Shown here in pieces: positions 44,758 to 53,190 of a DNA stretch of 64,000 nucleotides (positions are counted from its first letter, which is position 1; every line of letters starts with the position of its first letter). Under the pieces are notes generated by a model, which did no database searches, was not told the origin of the DNA, and saw only the letters and a program-made list of their open reading frames with translations. The DNA lies in NCBI RefSeq assembly GCF_002443155.1, contig NZ_CP023667.1:3038001-3102000 (forward strand), written 5' to 3'. A program made the translations under genes and the position numbers. The stretch is from Alcaligenes faecalis (lineage in GTDB: Bacteria; Pseudomonadota; Gammaproteobacteria; Burkholderiales; Burkholderiaceae_B).

Positions 44758-47700
44758 ATGACGCAGTCCGTCGACACTCAATACAAGCTCAGCGACAACC
44801 TGACCGCACAATCAGGACGCATCTTTTTAACTGGCACACAGGCCCTGGTGCGCATGTTGCTGACCCAGGCCCGCCTGGATAAAGAACACGGTTTGAACAC
44901 CGCCGGTTTCGTCTCTGGCTACCGTGGTTCGCCACTGGGTGGCGTGGACATGATCATGTGGAAGGCCCAGAAGCATCTGGACCAGGCCAAGGTCCGTTTC
45001 CAACCGGCTATTAATGAAGACCTGGCTGCTTCCATGATTATGGGCACCCAGCAAGCGGGCGAGCGTGCCGATCGTACTGTCGATGGCGTGTTCTCCATGT
45101 GGTATGGCAAGGGCCCCGGTGTAGACCGCGCGGGCGATGCCTTGCACCACGGTCACGCTGCCGGCGCCTCCCAGCACGGTGGCGTCCTGATGATTGTGGG
45201 TGATGACCACGTGGCCTCGTCCTCGTCCATTCCCCATGCCAGCGAACAATCCCTGATCGCCTGGGGCATCCCGGTGGTCAACCCCAGCTCTGTTGAAGAA
45301 TACGAACGCTTTGGGATCTGGGCCTGGGCCTTGTCGCGGTACTCCGGCTCCTGGGTGGCCTTCAAAGCCATTACCGAAACCGTGGAAAGCGGCCGCTCTT
45401 TCGAGATTGCCCCTCTGGATGATCTGGCCCCGGCCTTGGCCGACAAGCAAGGCGGCAAGCACCCCTACGACCCCAGCAAATTCCTGACGCCATCCATGGA
45501 AGGCACTCTGGATGCCCGCCTGGATAGCGTGCGCGAGTTCGCCCATAAATACAGCCTGGACCGCATCCTTGAAGCGGCACCTGATGCGCGTATCGGTATT
45601 GTCTCCACCGGCAAAGCCACACTGGACACGCTGGATGCGCTGCAACAGCTCAGCAGCCTGAAGGACCTGCCCGCTATCCGTCATCTGAAGATCGGTTTGA
45701 GCTGGCCAGTTAACCCGCAATCGCTGAACGATTTTATTGAAGGCCTGGACCACGTTCTGGTCATTGAAGAAAAGGGCCCGATCATTGAAGACCAGTTAAA
45801 GAATCTGCTCTTTAACCGTGCCCAACGCCCCACGGTGTCGGGCAAGCGCGATATCGAGAATGAAGTGCTGATCCCTGCCGATGGCCAACTCAGCCCTGCT
45901 CGTGTGGCCGTGGGTCTGCGCCGCTGGCTGGGTCATCACGCCCATGTGCAGCTGCCTGCCTGTACGGTGCAAAACCTGGCACCGATTGACACCAATGGTC
46001 TGACCCGCCGCCCCTACTTCTGTTCGGGTTGTCCGCACAATACCTCCACCAAAGTGCCCGAAGGCAGCCAGGCCATGGCCGGTGTGGGTTGTCACTACAT
46101 GGCAACCTGGATGGACCGCAAAACCCGTGGTCTGACTCAAATGGGTGGCGAAGGCACGGACTGGGTGGGCCTGTCACCCTTTATCCAAACGGGCCACATG
46201 TTCCAGAACATGGGTGAAGGCACGTACTTTCACTCCGGCTATCTGGCGATTCGTCAGGCGATTGCCGCGGGTGCCAACATTACCTACAAGATTCTGTTTA
46301 ACGATGCGGTTGCCATGACGGGCGGTCAGCCGGTTGACGGCCCGATCTCCGTACCCCGCATTTGCCAGCAAACCATTGGTGAAGGTGCGCGTCGTGTGGT
46401 AATCACCACCGATGAGCCTGAGCGCTATCGCGGTGTCAGCCTGCCTGCCGGTGTGGATGTACATCACCGTCGCGAGCTGGATCGCTTGCAGCGTGAATTG
46501 CGCGAGATCCCTGGCGTCACCATTCTGATTCACGACCAGACCTGTGCGGCTGAAAAGCGCCGTCGTCGTAAAAAGAACGAGTACCCCGACCCTGCCCGCC
46601 GCCTCTTTATTAACAAGGCCGTCTGCGAAGGCTGTGGGGATTGCGGTGTGCAATCGAACTGCCTGTCTCTGGTGCCTGCTGAAACGCCCGAAGGCCGCAA
46701 GCGCCAGATCGACCAGTCCAGCTGTAATAAGGACTACTCCTGCGTGGACGGTTTCTGCCCCAGCTTTGTGTCGGTGATGGGCGGTGCCCTGCGCCGTGGT
46801 GATCAAAACGGTCAGGCCGATATGAAGGCCCAGTTGCTGGCCAAGCTGGACACGCTGCCACAACCCGCCATTCAAGCGCGCGACTGCAATGTGATTGTGG
46901 CTGGTGTGGGTGGTACGGGTGTGATTACCATTGGCGCGGTGCTCTCCATGGCTGTGCACCTGGAAGGTCGTTCCAGCTCGGTGCTGGACATGACGGGTCT
47001 GGCGCAAAAAGGCGGCACCGTCATCAGCCACATTCGTCTGTCTGCCAATAAGGAGAACACGGGGGCCGTGCGTGTTGACCCCGGTCAGGCTGACCTGGCG
47101 ATCTTGTGCGATGTGGTGGCAGCCGCTCACCCCAATGCCCTGTCCTGCCTGCGCCCTGGTCATACTCACGCCATCATCAACGAATACTTGGCCCCCACAG
47201 CCGAGTTCACTCGCAACCCGGATGCCCCTCTGGATGCGCAGCACTTGCTGAGCCAACTGAAGACCACTGCTGGCGAAAACCAGGTACGGTCGTTCAATGC
47301 TCACCAGGCTGCCACCCTGCTGTTCGGCGATAGCCTGCTGTCCAATATGCTCTTGATGGGTATGGCTTGGCAGCAAGGTTCCATGCCCGTTAGCAGCGCG
47401 GCGGTTGAACAGGCCATCCGTCTGAACGGGGTGGCCATTCAGGCCAACCTGGATGCCTTCCATTTGGGTCGCGTGTTGGCTCACGATGAAAAAGCACTGG
47501 CCAGCCTCTTGGCTCCGGCCGCTCAAGTGGTGACCTTGCAGCGTCGCGAAACACTGGAGCAAATCATGCAGCGCTGCACCAGCAGCCTGGAGCAATACCA
47601 GAACGCCGCTTATGCCCAGCGCTTCACCAACACCATCAATGCACTGCGTGACGCCGAGCAAAAACTGCGTCCGGGTCAGCGCCCTGCCTTGACTGAAAAA

Positions 47701-48216
47701 GCCGCACGCAGCTTGTACAAGCTGATGGCCTACAAGGACGAGTACGAAGTCGCTCGCCTGTTCAGCTCGCCTGCATTCCGCCAGGATCTGGAACAGCAAT
47801 TTGAAGGTGACTTCTCCTTGCGCTTTCATTTCGCACCGCCTTTGCTGGCACGCCGTGATCCGGCTACCGGCCGCCCACGCAAGATCACCTTGGGTCCACG
47901 CACGGCCACCTTGCTGCGCTGGATGGCGAAAGGCAAAGGTCTGCGCAACACGGTACTGGATCCCTTTGGCTACACCCATGAACGTCGGATGGAGCGTCGC
48001 TTCTGGCGCGAATACCAGAACCTGCTCAACAACTTGAGCAAGAATCTGGACCAAGCCAACTACGCCACCGCTTTGGAACTGGCCGAACTGCCTCAACAAT
48101 TACGCGGCTTCGGTCCCGTGAAAATGGAGTCGGCCAAGAAGTATGAAGCCCGCTTTGCCGAGCTGTCGCAGCAATTGAAAAACACAGGTCCGGAAATTCA
48201 GGCTGTTCCCGCCTAA
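44758..48216 (+). CDS. Indolepyruvate:ferredoxin oxidoreductase, fused alpha-beta type
   Basis: A 1,152-residue enzyme that decarboxylates aryl-pyruvates to aryl-acetyl-CoA, in aromatic amino-acid degradation. It carries a thiamine-diphosphate domain (GYRGSPLGGVDMIMWKAQ at the N-terminus, GVGCHYMATWMDRKT and GGEGTDWVGL near 455-480). Cysteine clusters for Fe-S follow (CEGCGDCGVQSNC, CNKDYSCVDGFCPSF near 625-680). The C-terminal IorB-like gamma domain starts at VIVAGVGGTGVITIGAVLSM. This is the large fused bacterial form. A good GGAGGT ribosome-binding site is present. Confidence 0.93.
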   Translation: MTQSVDTQYKLSDNLTAQSGRIFLTGTQALVRMLLTQARLDKEHGLNTAGFVSGYRGSPLGGVDMIMWKAQKHLDQAKVRFQPAINEDLAASMIMGTQQAGERADRTVDGVFSMWYGKGPGVDRAGDALHHGHAAGASQHGGVLMIVGDDHVASSSSIPHASEQSLIAWGIPVVNPSSVEEYERFGIWAWALSRYSGSWVAFKAITETVESGRSFEIAPLDDLAPALADKQGGKHPYDPSKFLTPSMEGTLDARLDSVREFAHKYSLDRILEAAPDARIGIVSTGKATLDTLDALQQLSSLKDLPAIRHLKIGLSWPVNPQSLNDFIEGLDHVLVIEEKGPIIEDQLKNLLFNRAQRPTVSGKRDIENEVLIPADGQLSPARVAVGLRRWLGHHAHVQLPACTVQNLAPIDTNGLTRRPYFCSGCPHNTSTKVPEGSQAMAGVGCHYMATWMDRKTRGLTQMGGEGTDWVGLSPFIQTGHMFQNMGEGTYFHSGYLAIRQAIAAGANITYKILFNDAVAMTGGQPVDGPISVPRICQQTIGEGARRVVITTDEPERYRGVSLPAGVDVHHRRELDRLQRELREIPGVTILIHDQTCAAEKRRRRKKNEYPDPARRLFINKAVCEGCGDCGVQSNCLSLVPAETPEGRKRQIDQSSCNKDYSCVDGFCPSFVSVMGGALRRGDQNGQADMKAQLLAKLDTLPQPAIQARDCNVIVAGVGGTGVITIGAVLSMAVHLEGRSSSVLDMTGLAQKGGTVISHIRLSANKENTGAVRVDPGQADLAILCDVVAAAHPNALSCLRPGHTHAIINEYLAPTAEFTRNPDAPLDAQHLLSQLKTTAGENQVRSFNAHQAATLLFGDSLLSNMLLMGMAWQQGSMPVSSAAVEQAIRLNGVAIQANLDAFHLGRVLAHDEKALASLLAPAAQVVTLQRRETLEQIMQRCTSSLEQYQNAAYAQRFTNTINALRDAEQKLRPGQRPALTEKAARSLYKLMAYKDEYEVARLFSSPAFRQDLEQQFEGDFSLRFHFAPPLLARRDPATGRPRKITLGPRTATLLRWMAKGKGLRNTVLDPFGYTHERRMERRFWREYQNLLNNLSKNLDQANYATALELAELPQQLRGFGPVKMESAKKYEARFAELSQQLKNTGPEIQAVPA

Positions 48217-48257
48217 GCCTTGCCCGTTGCGGCTTTCGAAACGATTAACCTGCCCTT

Positions 48258-48287
48258 TCAGCCCTGCTTATGCAGGGCTTTTTTTTG
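48258..48287 (+). terminator. Terminator after indolepyruvate oxidoreductase gene
   Basis: Stem AGCCCTGC / GCAGGGCT with TTAT loop, followed by seven T. Confidence 0.92.
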
Positions 48288-48677
48288 ATTTGAAGCGACA
48301 TTGAAAAGCATCAATCAACCTCGAATTAAAGACCGTTTTCAAGCGCCTTTTCCATGCTTGAAACAGAGCATTCAAAGCAGAAAACCGCCATGCAATCCAT
48401 CCAGCAATGCGTCAAAAATCAGGGACTTGGATGCAGCAATGGTGTGATTGCGCGTGTCGAGAACGCAACTTATTTGAGACAGCAGACACCGATTCCTAAA
48501 TCCATAAGCCCCAAGCCATGATTAATGCTTGACTGTGTAGGGGCTTGCGTTAGACTTCTAAGCGTATAAGGTATCGACCTTAAACGCCTGCGTCATTTGA
48601 AAAAGGCCATTGCAGTTTTCCAGGCCAGGTCAAATGGGTGTGGACAAACTAAAGACTTGTTCTCAAGGAGCATGATC
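48288..48677. other. Intergenic region upstream of histone-like gene
   Basis: A stretch of about 390 bases with no convincing gene. A promoter-like TTGACT with TAGACT 16 bases on (48529-48556) and a nested dyad at 48506-48546 occur near its right end. A small RNA in 48300-48500 cannot be excluded but no terminator for one was seen. Confidence 0.4.
48506..48546. promoter_or_regulatory. Dyad overlapping the putative histone-gene promoter
   Basis: Arms AAGCCCC (48506-48512) and GGGGCTT (48540-48546) enclose a smaller AAGC / GCTT pair. The TTGACT -35-like hexamer at 48529-48534 lies inside, so a protein bound here could control the histone-like gene. Confidence 0.35.
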
Positions 48678-49577
48678 ATGGCAACAGCCAAGAAAGGCGC
48701 AGCAAAAGCAGCAAGCACAAAAGCCGTTAGCCCAAAAAAAGCAACGCCAGCAAAAGCAGCCGCAGCACCCGTAAAAGCTACTGCTACCAAGACCAGTCCC
48801 AGCAGCAAACCCGCTGCCCCCAAGTCCCCCGCTAAAACCACCGCTACCAAGACCAGCAAGGCTGCTGTAAAAGCCCCTGCCAAGTCTGCGACTAGCGCAA
48901 CTGCCAAGAAAACAGTCGCGAAAAAAGCAGCGGTAAAGAAAGCCACTCCAGCGAAAACCACGGCAGTCAAAGCCGCCGCAACCAAGACAGCCGCCGTTAA
49001 AACCGTAGCCAAAAAAGCAGCCGCCAAAAAGACGGTCGCTAAAAAGGCTGTGGCCAAGAAAGCCGTTGCCAAAAAGGCCGTCGCTAAAAAAGCGGTAGCC
49101 AAGAAAACGGTGGCAAAGAAAGTGGTTGCCAAAAAAACGGTAGCTAAAAAAGCCGCTGCGCCCAAAACGGCCAGCGCCAAACCCGCTACCACCAAACCTG
49201 CTGCCACCGCTGCCGCAAAAAAACCGGCCAGCACCAAGGCAAGCAAACCCGTGGCCAAAAAAGCCACACCCAGCAAAGGGGCAGCGAAACCTGCCACCAA
49301 AACCGGCACCAAGGCAGTTGTAAAGACCGCGGCTAAAAAAGCCAGTCCTGCTGGCAGTGCCAAGAAACCCGTAGCTCCAAAGAAGAAAGAAGTTAAATCC
49401 GTGACCGCAGAAACCAAGACCCCAAAGACCAGCACAACGACCAAAGCCACCGCTAAAGCAGGCAATAAAACAGCGGCTCGCAAAGCGACCAAAACGGCGG
49501 CAGCGCCTGCTGAACCTCGCCGCGAAGACGTCAACCCGGCTGGCTCCTGGCCCTTCCCAACTGGCAAGCGTCCTTAA
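48678..49577 (+). CDS. Histone H1-like nucleoid protein (lysine/alanine-rich)
   Basis: About 299 residues made almost entirely of Lys, Ala, Thr, Pro and Val, with no globular domain. A central block of about ten pentapeptides of the form KK[AT]VA or KKAAA (DNA roughly 49008-49160) is followed by KPA/KKP spacers and an acidic-containing tail ending in WPFPTGKRP. It resembles the BpH1 histone H1 homologue of Bordetella and AlgP of Pseudomonas, which bind DNA through the lysine tail. The ATG at 48678 has AAGGAG 7 bases upstream. It should coat or bridge DNA in the nucleoid; target genes are unknown. Repeat number may vary between strains. Confidence 0.88.
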   Translation: MATAKKGAAKAASTKAVSPKKATPAKAAAAPVKATATKTSPSSKPAAPKSPAKTTATKTSKAAVKAPAKSATSATAKKTVAKKAAVKKATPAKTTAVKAAATKTAAVKTVAKKAAAKKTVAKKAVAKKAVAKKAVAKKAVAKKTVAKKVVAKKTVAKKAAAPKTASAKPATTKPAATAAAKKPASTKASKPVAKKATPSKGAAKPATKTGTKAVVKTAAKKASPAGSAKKPVAPKKKEVKSVTAETKTPKTSTTTKATAKAGNKTAARKATKTAAAPAEPRREDVNPAGSWPFPTGKRP

Positions 49578-49601
49578 TCGCGCGCTGCTTTCATATTTCT
49601 C

Positions 49602-49640
49602 CCCAAAGAGCCACCCTGATCAGGGTGGCTCTTTGGTTTG
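49602..49640. terminator. Perfect palindromic terminator after histone-like gene
   Basis: A 34-base palindrome (49604-49637) centred on TGATCA, with arms containing AGAGCCACCC / GGGTGGCTCT. T-tracts are short on both sides, so efficiency may rely on stem strength. Confidence 0.7.
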
Positions 49641-49691
49641 TAGCACTTGCATGCGACAATTCCCTCTCCCATCAATTCATACCAAGCAACT

Positions 49692-50255
49692 ATGTTCAGT
49701 GAAGTCGCCCTCTTCCTAATCCATATTGTTCTGTCGCTGCTGGGCACGATTTTGCTACTGCGTGCCTGGGTGTATGCGCTCAGAATCCATCCTTTCAACC
49801 CTTATTCGCAAGCCATGTTCAAGGTCACGGACTGGCTGGTCATGCCTTTGCGGCGCGTGATCAAAAGCGGCAATCATTGGGACTGGACCTCTTTGGTCGC
49901 AGCCTGGCTAAGCGCGCTGGTCTACCTGGTTCTGAGTGCCATGGTGCTGACCGGCTCAGTGTCCATGCTCTCGAACTTCCCCATGTTCTTGCTGGCCGCC
50001 GTCTTTACCGTGCTGCGCTGGACCTTGAGCCTGATCTTCTGGGTCGTGCTGCTGCAAGCGCTGCTGTCCTGGATTCAGCCACAATCACCCAGCATGCCCT
50101 TGCTGCGTTCGATTACCGCCCCCTTGCTGGACCCGATACGTCGTGTCCTGCCGGATCTGGGTGGCCTGGACCTGTCGCCGCTGGTTGTCCTGCTGCTGAC
50201 ACAAGTGCTCAATATGGTCATCACTCGCACGGCGTTCAGCCTGGTACCAATCTAA
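49692..50255 (+). CDS. YggT-family membrane protein
   Basis: A 187-residue inner-membrane protein with two YggT repeats, each of two hydrophobic helices (ALFLIHIVLSLLGTILLLRAW and the later LSLIFWVVLLQALLSWIQPQSP). The repeat signature PLLRSITAPLLDPIRRVLP is present in the second half. YggT proteins are linked to cell shape, osmotic balance or cell-division envelope functions; the role is not settled. The start at 49692 fits the usual MF-N-terminus. Confidence 0.88.
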   Translation: MFSEVALFLIHIVLSLLGTILLLRAWVYALRIHPFNPYSQAMFKVTDWLVMPLRRVIKSGNHWDWTSLVAAWLSALVYLVLSAMVLTGSVSMLSNFPMFLLAAVFTVLRWTLSLIFWVVLLQALLSWIQPQSPSMPLLRSITAPLLDPIRRVLPDLGGLDLSPLVVLLLTQVLNMVITRTAFSLVPI

Positions 50256-50278
50256 GCACTGCACGCTGGAAACTTGAA

Positions 50279-50306
50279 AAACCTGGGCCATGCCCAGGTT
50301 TTTTTT
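50279..50306 (+). terminator. Terminator between yggT and the glycosylase fusion gene
   Basis: Stem ACCTGGGC / GCCCAGGT with a 3-base loop, preceded by A and followed by eight T. Confidence 0.9.
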
Positions 50307-50393
50307 CACTCCGAATTCAAGAGCAAGAATCAGGGTGTCTTGTCCCTGCACCGACTTTATACTGGCCTCATCACCCATCAGCAGGCCACTGTC

Positions 50394-51638
50394 ATGACTC
50401 GTCTTCCATCAAAACCGGACCCCGCCAGCCGCTACCGCGAGGCCGAACAGTTTCTGGCCGCGCTGGACCCGGACTGGCAAGCATTGGTCGCCCACGTGGG
50501 TCCTTGCATCCATCAGCCACGCCCCGAACGCGACCCGTACGAAGCCCTGATCCGCTCGGTGGTGTATCAGCAATTGCATACTCGTGCCGCTGAACGCATC
50601 CTGCAGCGCCTGATTGATATTTATCCGCACGGCAACTGTCCAACACCCGAAGAGGTGCTGGCTACTCCCTATGAAACCCTGCGCGCCTGTGGCTTGTCCG
50701 GGGCCAAGGCCAACAGCATTCTGGGGCTGGCGCAGGCACGTCTGGATGGGATCATTCCCGATCAGGCCACCGCTTTGCAAATGCCTGATGAAGATCTGAT
50801 CAAGCAGCTGACCACACTACGCGGCATAGGCCGCTGGACAGTGGAAATGATGATGATGTACACGCTGGAGCATGAGGATATTCTGCCCGCAGACGACTTC
50901 GGGGTGCGTGAGGGCTATCGTCATTTGAAGCGCTTGGACAAAGCCCCCTCAGCCCGCGCCTTGCGTGACATCGGCCAGGCTTGGGCACCCTATCGCAGCG
51001 TGGCTTCCTGGTATTTGTGGCGCATGCCCAAGCAGGTACCCGCAACCGCCCCTGCTCCAAACGCTGTACATCGCAGTCCACGCGTGCAGGCCAAGACACC
51101 TCGCCAGCAAGGTCCAGACAGCCCAATTCGTTTTGCAATTACCCAATCCAGCTTAGGAGTATTGATGGTTGCAGAAAGCGACCGCGGGATTTGTGCGATT
51201 TCCTTGGGTGATGATGCCCAGGTCTTGCAGGAACAGTTGCAGGATCGCTTCAAGGCTGCTGAACTGATTCGTGCGGACTCTCTTCTCAAGCAACGGGTCG
51301 TTCAAGTGCTTGCCATGGTGGAAGACTCTGCCCAAAGTCTGGACCTGCCTCTGGACATTCAAGGCACCGCCTTTCAACAGCGTGTCTGGGAGTTTTTGCG
51401 TCATATCCCGGCAGGCCAGACGCTGAGCTATACCGAGATTGCCGAGCGCCTGGGCATGCCCAAAGGCGCCCGAGCAGTCGCACGAGCCTGCGCCAGCAAT
51501 ATCCTGGCCATCGCCATTCCCTGCCATCGAGTCTTGCGGCAAAGTGGTGATCTGGCGGGCTACCGTTGGGGACTGGAGCGCAAGAAAACCTTGCTGGAGC
51601 GCGAGCGCGCCCAAGACAGGTTCTATCAGCAGGTATAA
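50394..51638 (+). CDS. AlkA-type DNA glycosylase fused to an Ada-type O6-alkylguanine-DNA methyltransferase domain
   Basis: One uninterrupted frame of 414 residues. Residues about 20-210 are an HhH-GPD glycosylase of the 3-methyladenine type: SVVYQQLHTRAAERI, the hairpin TLRGIGRWTVEMM, and the catalytic aspartate near 168 in LPADDFGVREGY. A polar linker of about 35 residues follows. Residues about 245-400 are a methyltransferase domain with QGTAFQQRVWEFLRHIPAGQ, the alkyl-accepting Cys377 in IPCHRV, and GYRWGLERKKTLLERE. The domain is most like the C-terminal half of Ada rather than Ogt; Ada's N-terminal zinc and AraC parts are missing. It should remove N-alkyl purines and O6-alkylguanine in one protein. 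The ATG at 50394 is chosen because it starts the glycosylase fold. Confidence 0.88.
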   Translation: MTRLPSKPDPASRYREAEQFLAALDPDWQALVAHVGPCIHQPRPERDPYEALIRSVVYQQLHTRAAERILQRLIDIYPHGNCPTPEEVLATPYETLRACGLSGAKANSILGLAQARLDGIIPDQATALQMPDEDLIKQLTTLRGIGRWTVEMMMMYTLEHEDILPADDFGVREGYRHLKRLDKAPSARALRDIGQAWAPYRSVASWYLWRMPKQVPATAPAPNAVHRSPRVQAKTPRQQGPDSPIRFAITQSSLGVLMVAESDRGICAISLGDDAQVLQEQLQDRFKAAELIRADSLLKQRVVQVLAMVEDSAQSLDLPLDIQGTAFQQRVWEFLRHIPAGQTLSYTEIAERLGMPKGARAVARACASNILAIAIPCHRVLRQSGDLAGYRWGLERKKTLLERERAQDRFYQQV

Positions 51639-51668
51639 AAAAACCCGGCCATTGGCCGGGTTTTTTTA
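51637..51668. terminator. Bidirectional terminator between fusion gene and slyB
   Basis: Stem AACCCGGCC / GGCCGGGTT with A-tract and T-tract on opposite sides; serves two convergent genes. Confidence 0.92.
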
Positions 51669-51691
51669 TGCACAAAGCTTTGGGACCTTGA

Positions 51692-52183
51692 TTACAAAGG
51701 CACCACACGAGTTGGGCCGTTACCGCTAAGCATACGTACACGCTGACCTGCGGACAGAGGAACGTCGGCTTCCTGGGCCACCACACGCGTTTCACCATTA
51801 TCCAGCTGAACCGTGATTTCCAGACCCTGGGTTTTACCCATGCGGTTTTCAACGGCATTACCCACCAGACCACCCAGAATGGCACCACCAATACTGGCCA
51901 GAATGCTGCCACGGCCACCACCAATGCTGCTGGCAGCCACACCACCCAGGGCAGCACCACCCACGGTGCCCACGCCGGAGCTCTGATCTTCCTGAATAGT
52001 GACGGCGCGCACCGAAACAACGGTACCCAAACGCACGATTTGTTCGCGCTGAGCCTGACCGTAGCTGTACACCGCGCTGGAGGCCGATTTATTGGCACAA
52101 CCGGCCAGCAAAAACACGGGTGCTGCCAGGCTAGCGACTACCAGCAGACGTACTTTGGGTCGATCGAAAAAAGAGACGTACAT
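51692..52183 (-). CDS. Outer-membrane lipoprotein, SlyB/glycine-zipper family
   Basis: A 163-residue lipoprotein. The signal peptide ends in the lipobox LAGC, then a glycine-zipper region (VGGAALGGVAASSIGGGRGS, IGGAILGGLVGNAVENRMGK) and a small beta domain (LEITVQLDNGETRVVAQE). SlyB is a PhoP-regulated lipoprotein in enterobacteria that stabilises outer-membrane proteins. The ATG at 52183 follows CGGAG. Single gene, leftward, convergent with the repair fusion gene. Confidence 0.9.
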   Translation of the reverse strand: MYVSFFDRPKVRLLVVASLAAPVFLLAGCANKSASSAVYSYGQAQREQIVRLGTVVSVRAVTIQEDQSSGVGTVGGAALGGVAASSIGGGRGSILASIGGAILGGLVGNAVENRMGKTQGLEITVQLDNGETRVVAQEADVPLSAGQRVRMLSGNGPTRVVPL

Positions 52184-52240
52184 ACGGTTTACTCCGAAAA
52201 ACGTAGCTGGCCGAACCATAAAAAATTGTTGGACGCTATC

Positions 52241-53182
52241 TTAGAGACTGCGTTCAATCCCATAGTGCTGTTTTAGCATGGCCGAGATATCTGACCGTTT
52301 AAATTCATGATTTTGTGGGCCATCAGCCTGGATTTTAATACTGCCCATCAAGTTGCCCAAGCTGCAAGCCTCCTGCCAGCTCCAGCCTTTTGTAAGCCCA
52401 TATAACAGGCCTGCGCGATGAGCATCGCCGCAGCCGGTAGGATCCACCACATTTTCCACGGGCACCGGGCCAATTTCGTAAGTCTGACCGTTGTGGTAAA
52501 GCGTGCTGCCATGCTCTCCACGCGTCACGACAGCCGCTTGCAGGCCCTGGGCAATCTCGGCCATGCTCTTGGAAGTACGCTGTTCAATAACTTCGGCTTC
52601 GTATTCGTTAGCCGTAAGAACTTGACACAGTTCCAGCATCTCCAGCAGGTCCTCGCCAGCGAACAAAGGCATGGCCTGGCCCAGGTCGAAAATGAAGGGC
52701 GTGCCTTGCGCATGCAGGCGGCGGGCATGGGCAAACATGCCGTCTTTGGAGTCCGGAGCCACAATGCCCCAGGCCGCCTCCTGACCGGACAAATCAATCT
52801 GGGCCGAACTGACCATGGCGCCAGGGTGAAAAGAGGTGATCTGGCTGGCGGCCAGGTCTGTGGTGATGAAGCACTGAGGGGTGAACATCTCGGGCATCAC
52901 ACGCACCATGCTGGTATCAATGCCCAGGTTCTGCAGGCGCTGCACATAATCCACACCGTCGCTACCAACAGCACCCACAGGCACAGGCTGGCCACCCAGC
53001 ATGTTCAGCGTGTAGGAGATATTGCCAGCGCAACCGCCCCACTCTTTACGCAAGCTGGGCACAAAGAAAGAAACGCTCAGGGTCTTGATGCTATCGGGCA
53101 AGATGTGATCTTTGAAGTACCCCTCGAAAACCGCGATCGTATCAAACGCGATCGAACCACATACCAGCACTCGCTCGGTCAT
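52241..53182 (-). CDS. PfkB-family carbohydrate/nucleoside kinase
   Basis: A 313-residue ribokinase-fold enzyme. The N-terminal motif WGGCAGNISYTLNMLGG and the C-terminal catalytic motif DPTGCGDAHRAGLLYG (anion hole GCGD, catalytic Asp) are both present. The second motif has Cys where most family members have Ala. The subgroup is often annotated as adenosine kinase, but the sugar or nucleoside substrate cannot be settled here. It lies 8 bases after the zinc-ribbon gene, in the leftward run from prmA. Confidence 0.87.
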   Translation of the reverse strand: MTERVLVCGSIAFDTIAVFEGYFKDHILPDSIKTLSVSFFVPSLRKEWGGCAGNISYTLNMLGGQPVPVGAVGSDGVDYVQRLQNLGIDTSMVRVMPEMFTPQCFITTDLAASQITSFHPGAMVSSAQIDLSGQEAAWGIVAPDSKDGMFAHARRLHAQGTPFIFDLGQAMPLFAGEDLLEMLELCQVLTANEYEAEVIEQRTSKSMAEIAQGLQAAVVTRGEHGSTLYHNGQTYEIGPVPVENVVDPTGCGDAHRAGLLYGLTKGWSWQEACSLGNLMGSIKIQADGPQNHEFKRSDISAMLKQHYGIERSL

Positions 53183-53190
53183 AAATTACC

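Noticed and set aside
46174..48099. 641-codon minus-strand frame
   Set aside because: Antisense to the indolepyruvate oxidoreductase gene; Gln/His/Arg-rich shadow without motifs.
48593..49567. 324-codon minus-strand frame rich in Ala, Val, Leu and Phe
   Set aside because: It is the mirror of the lysine/alanine histone-like gene; the apparent hydrophobic protein arises from AAA/AAG codons read as TTT/CTT.
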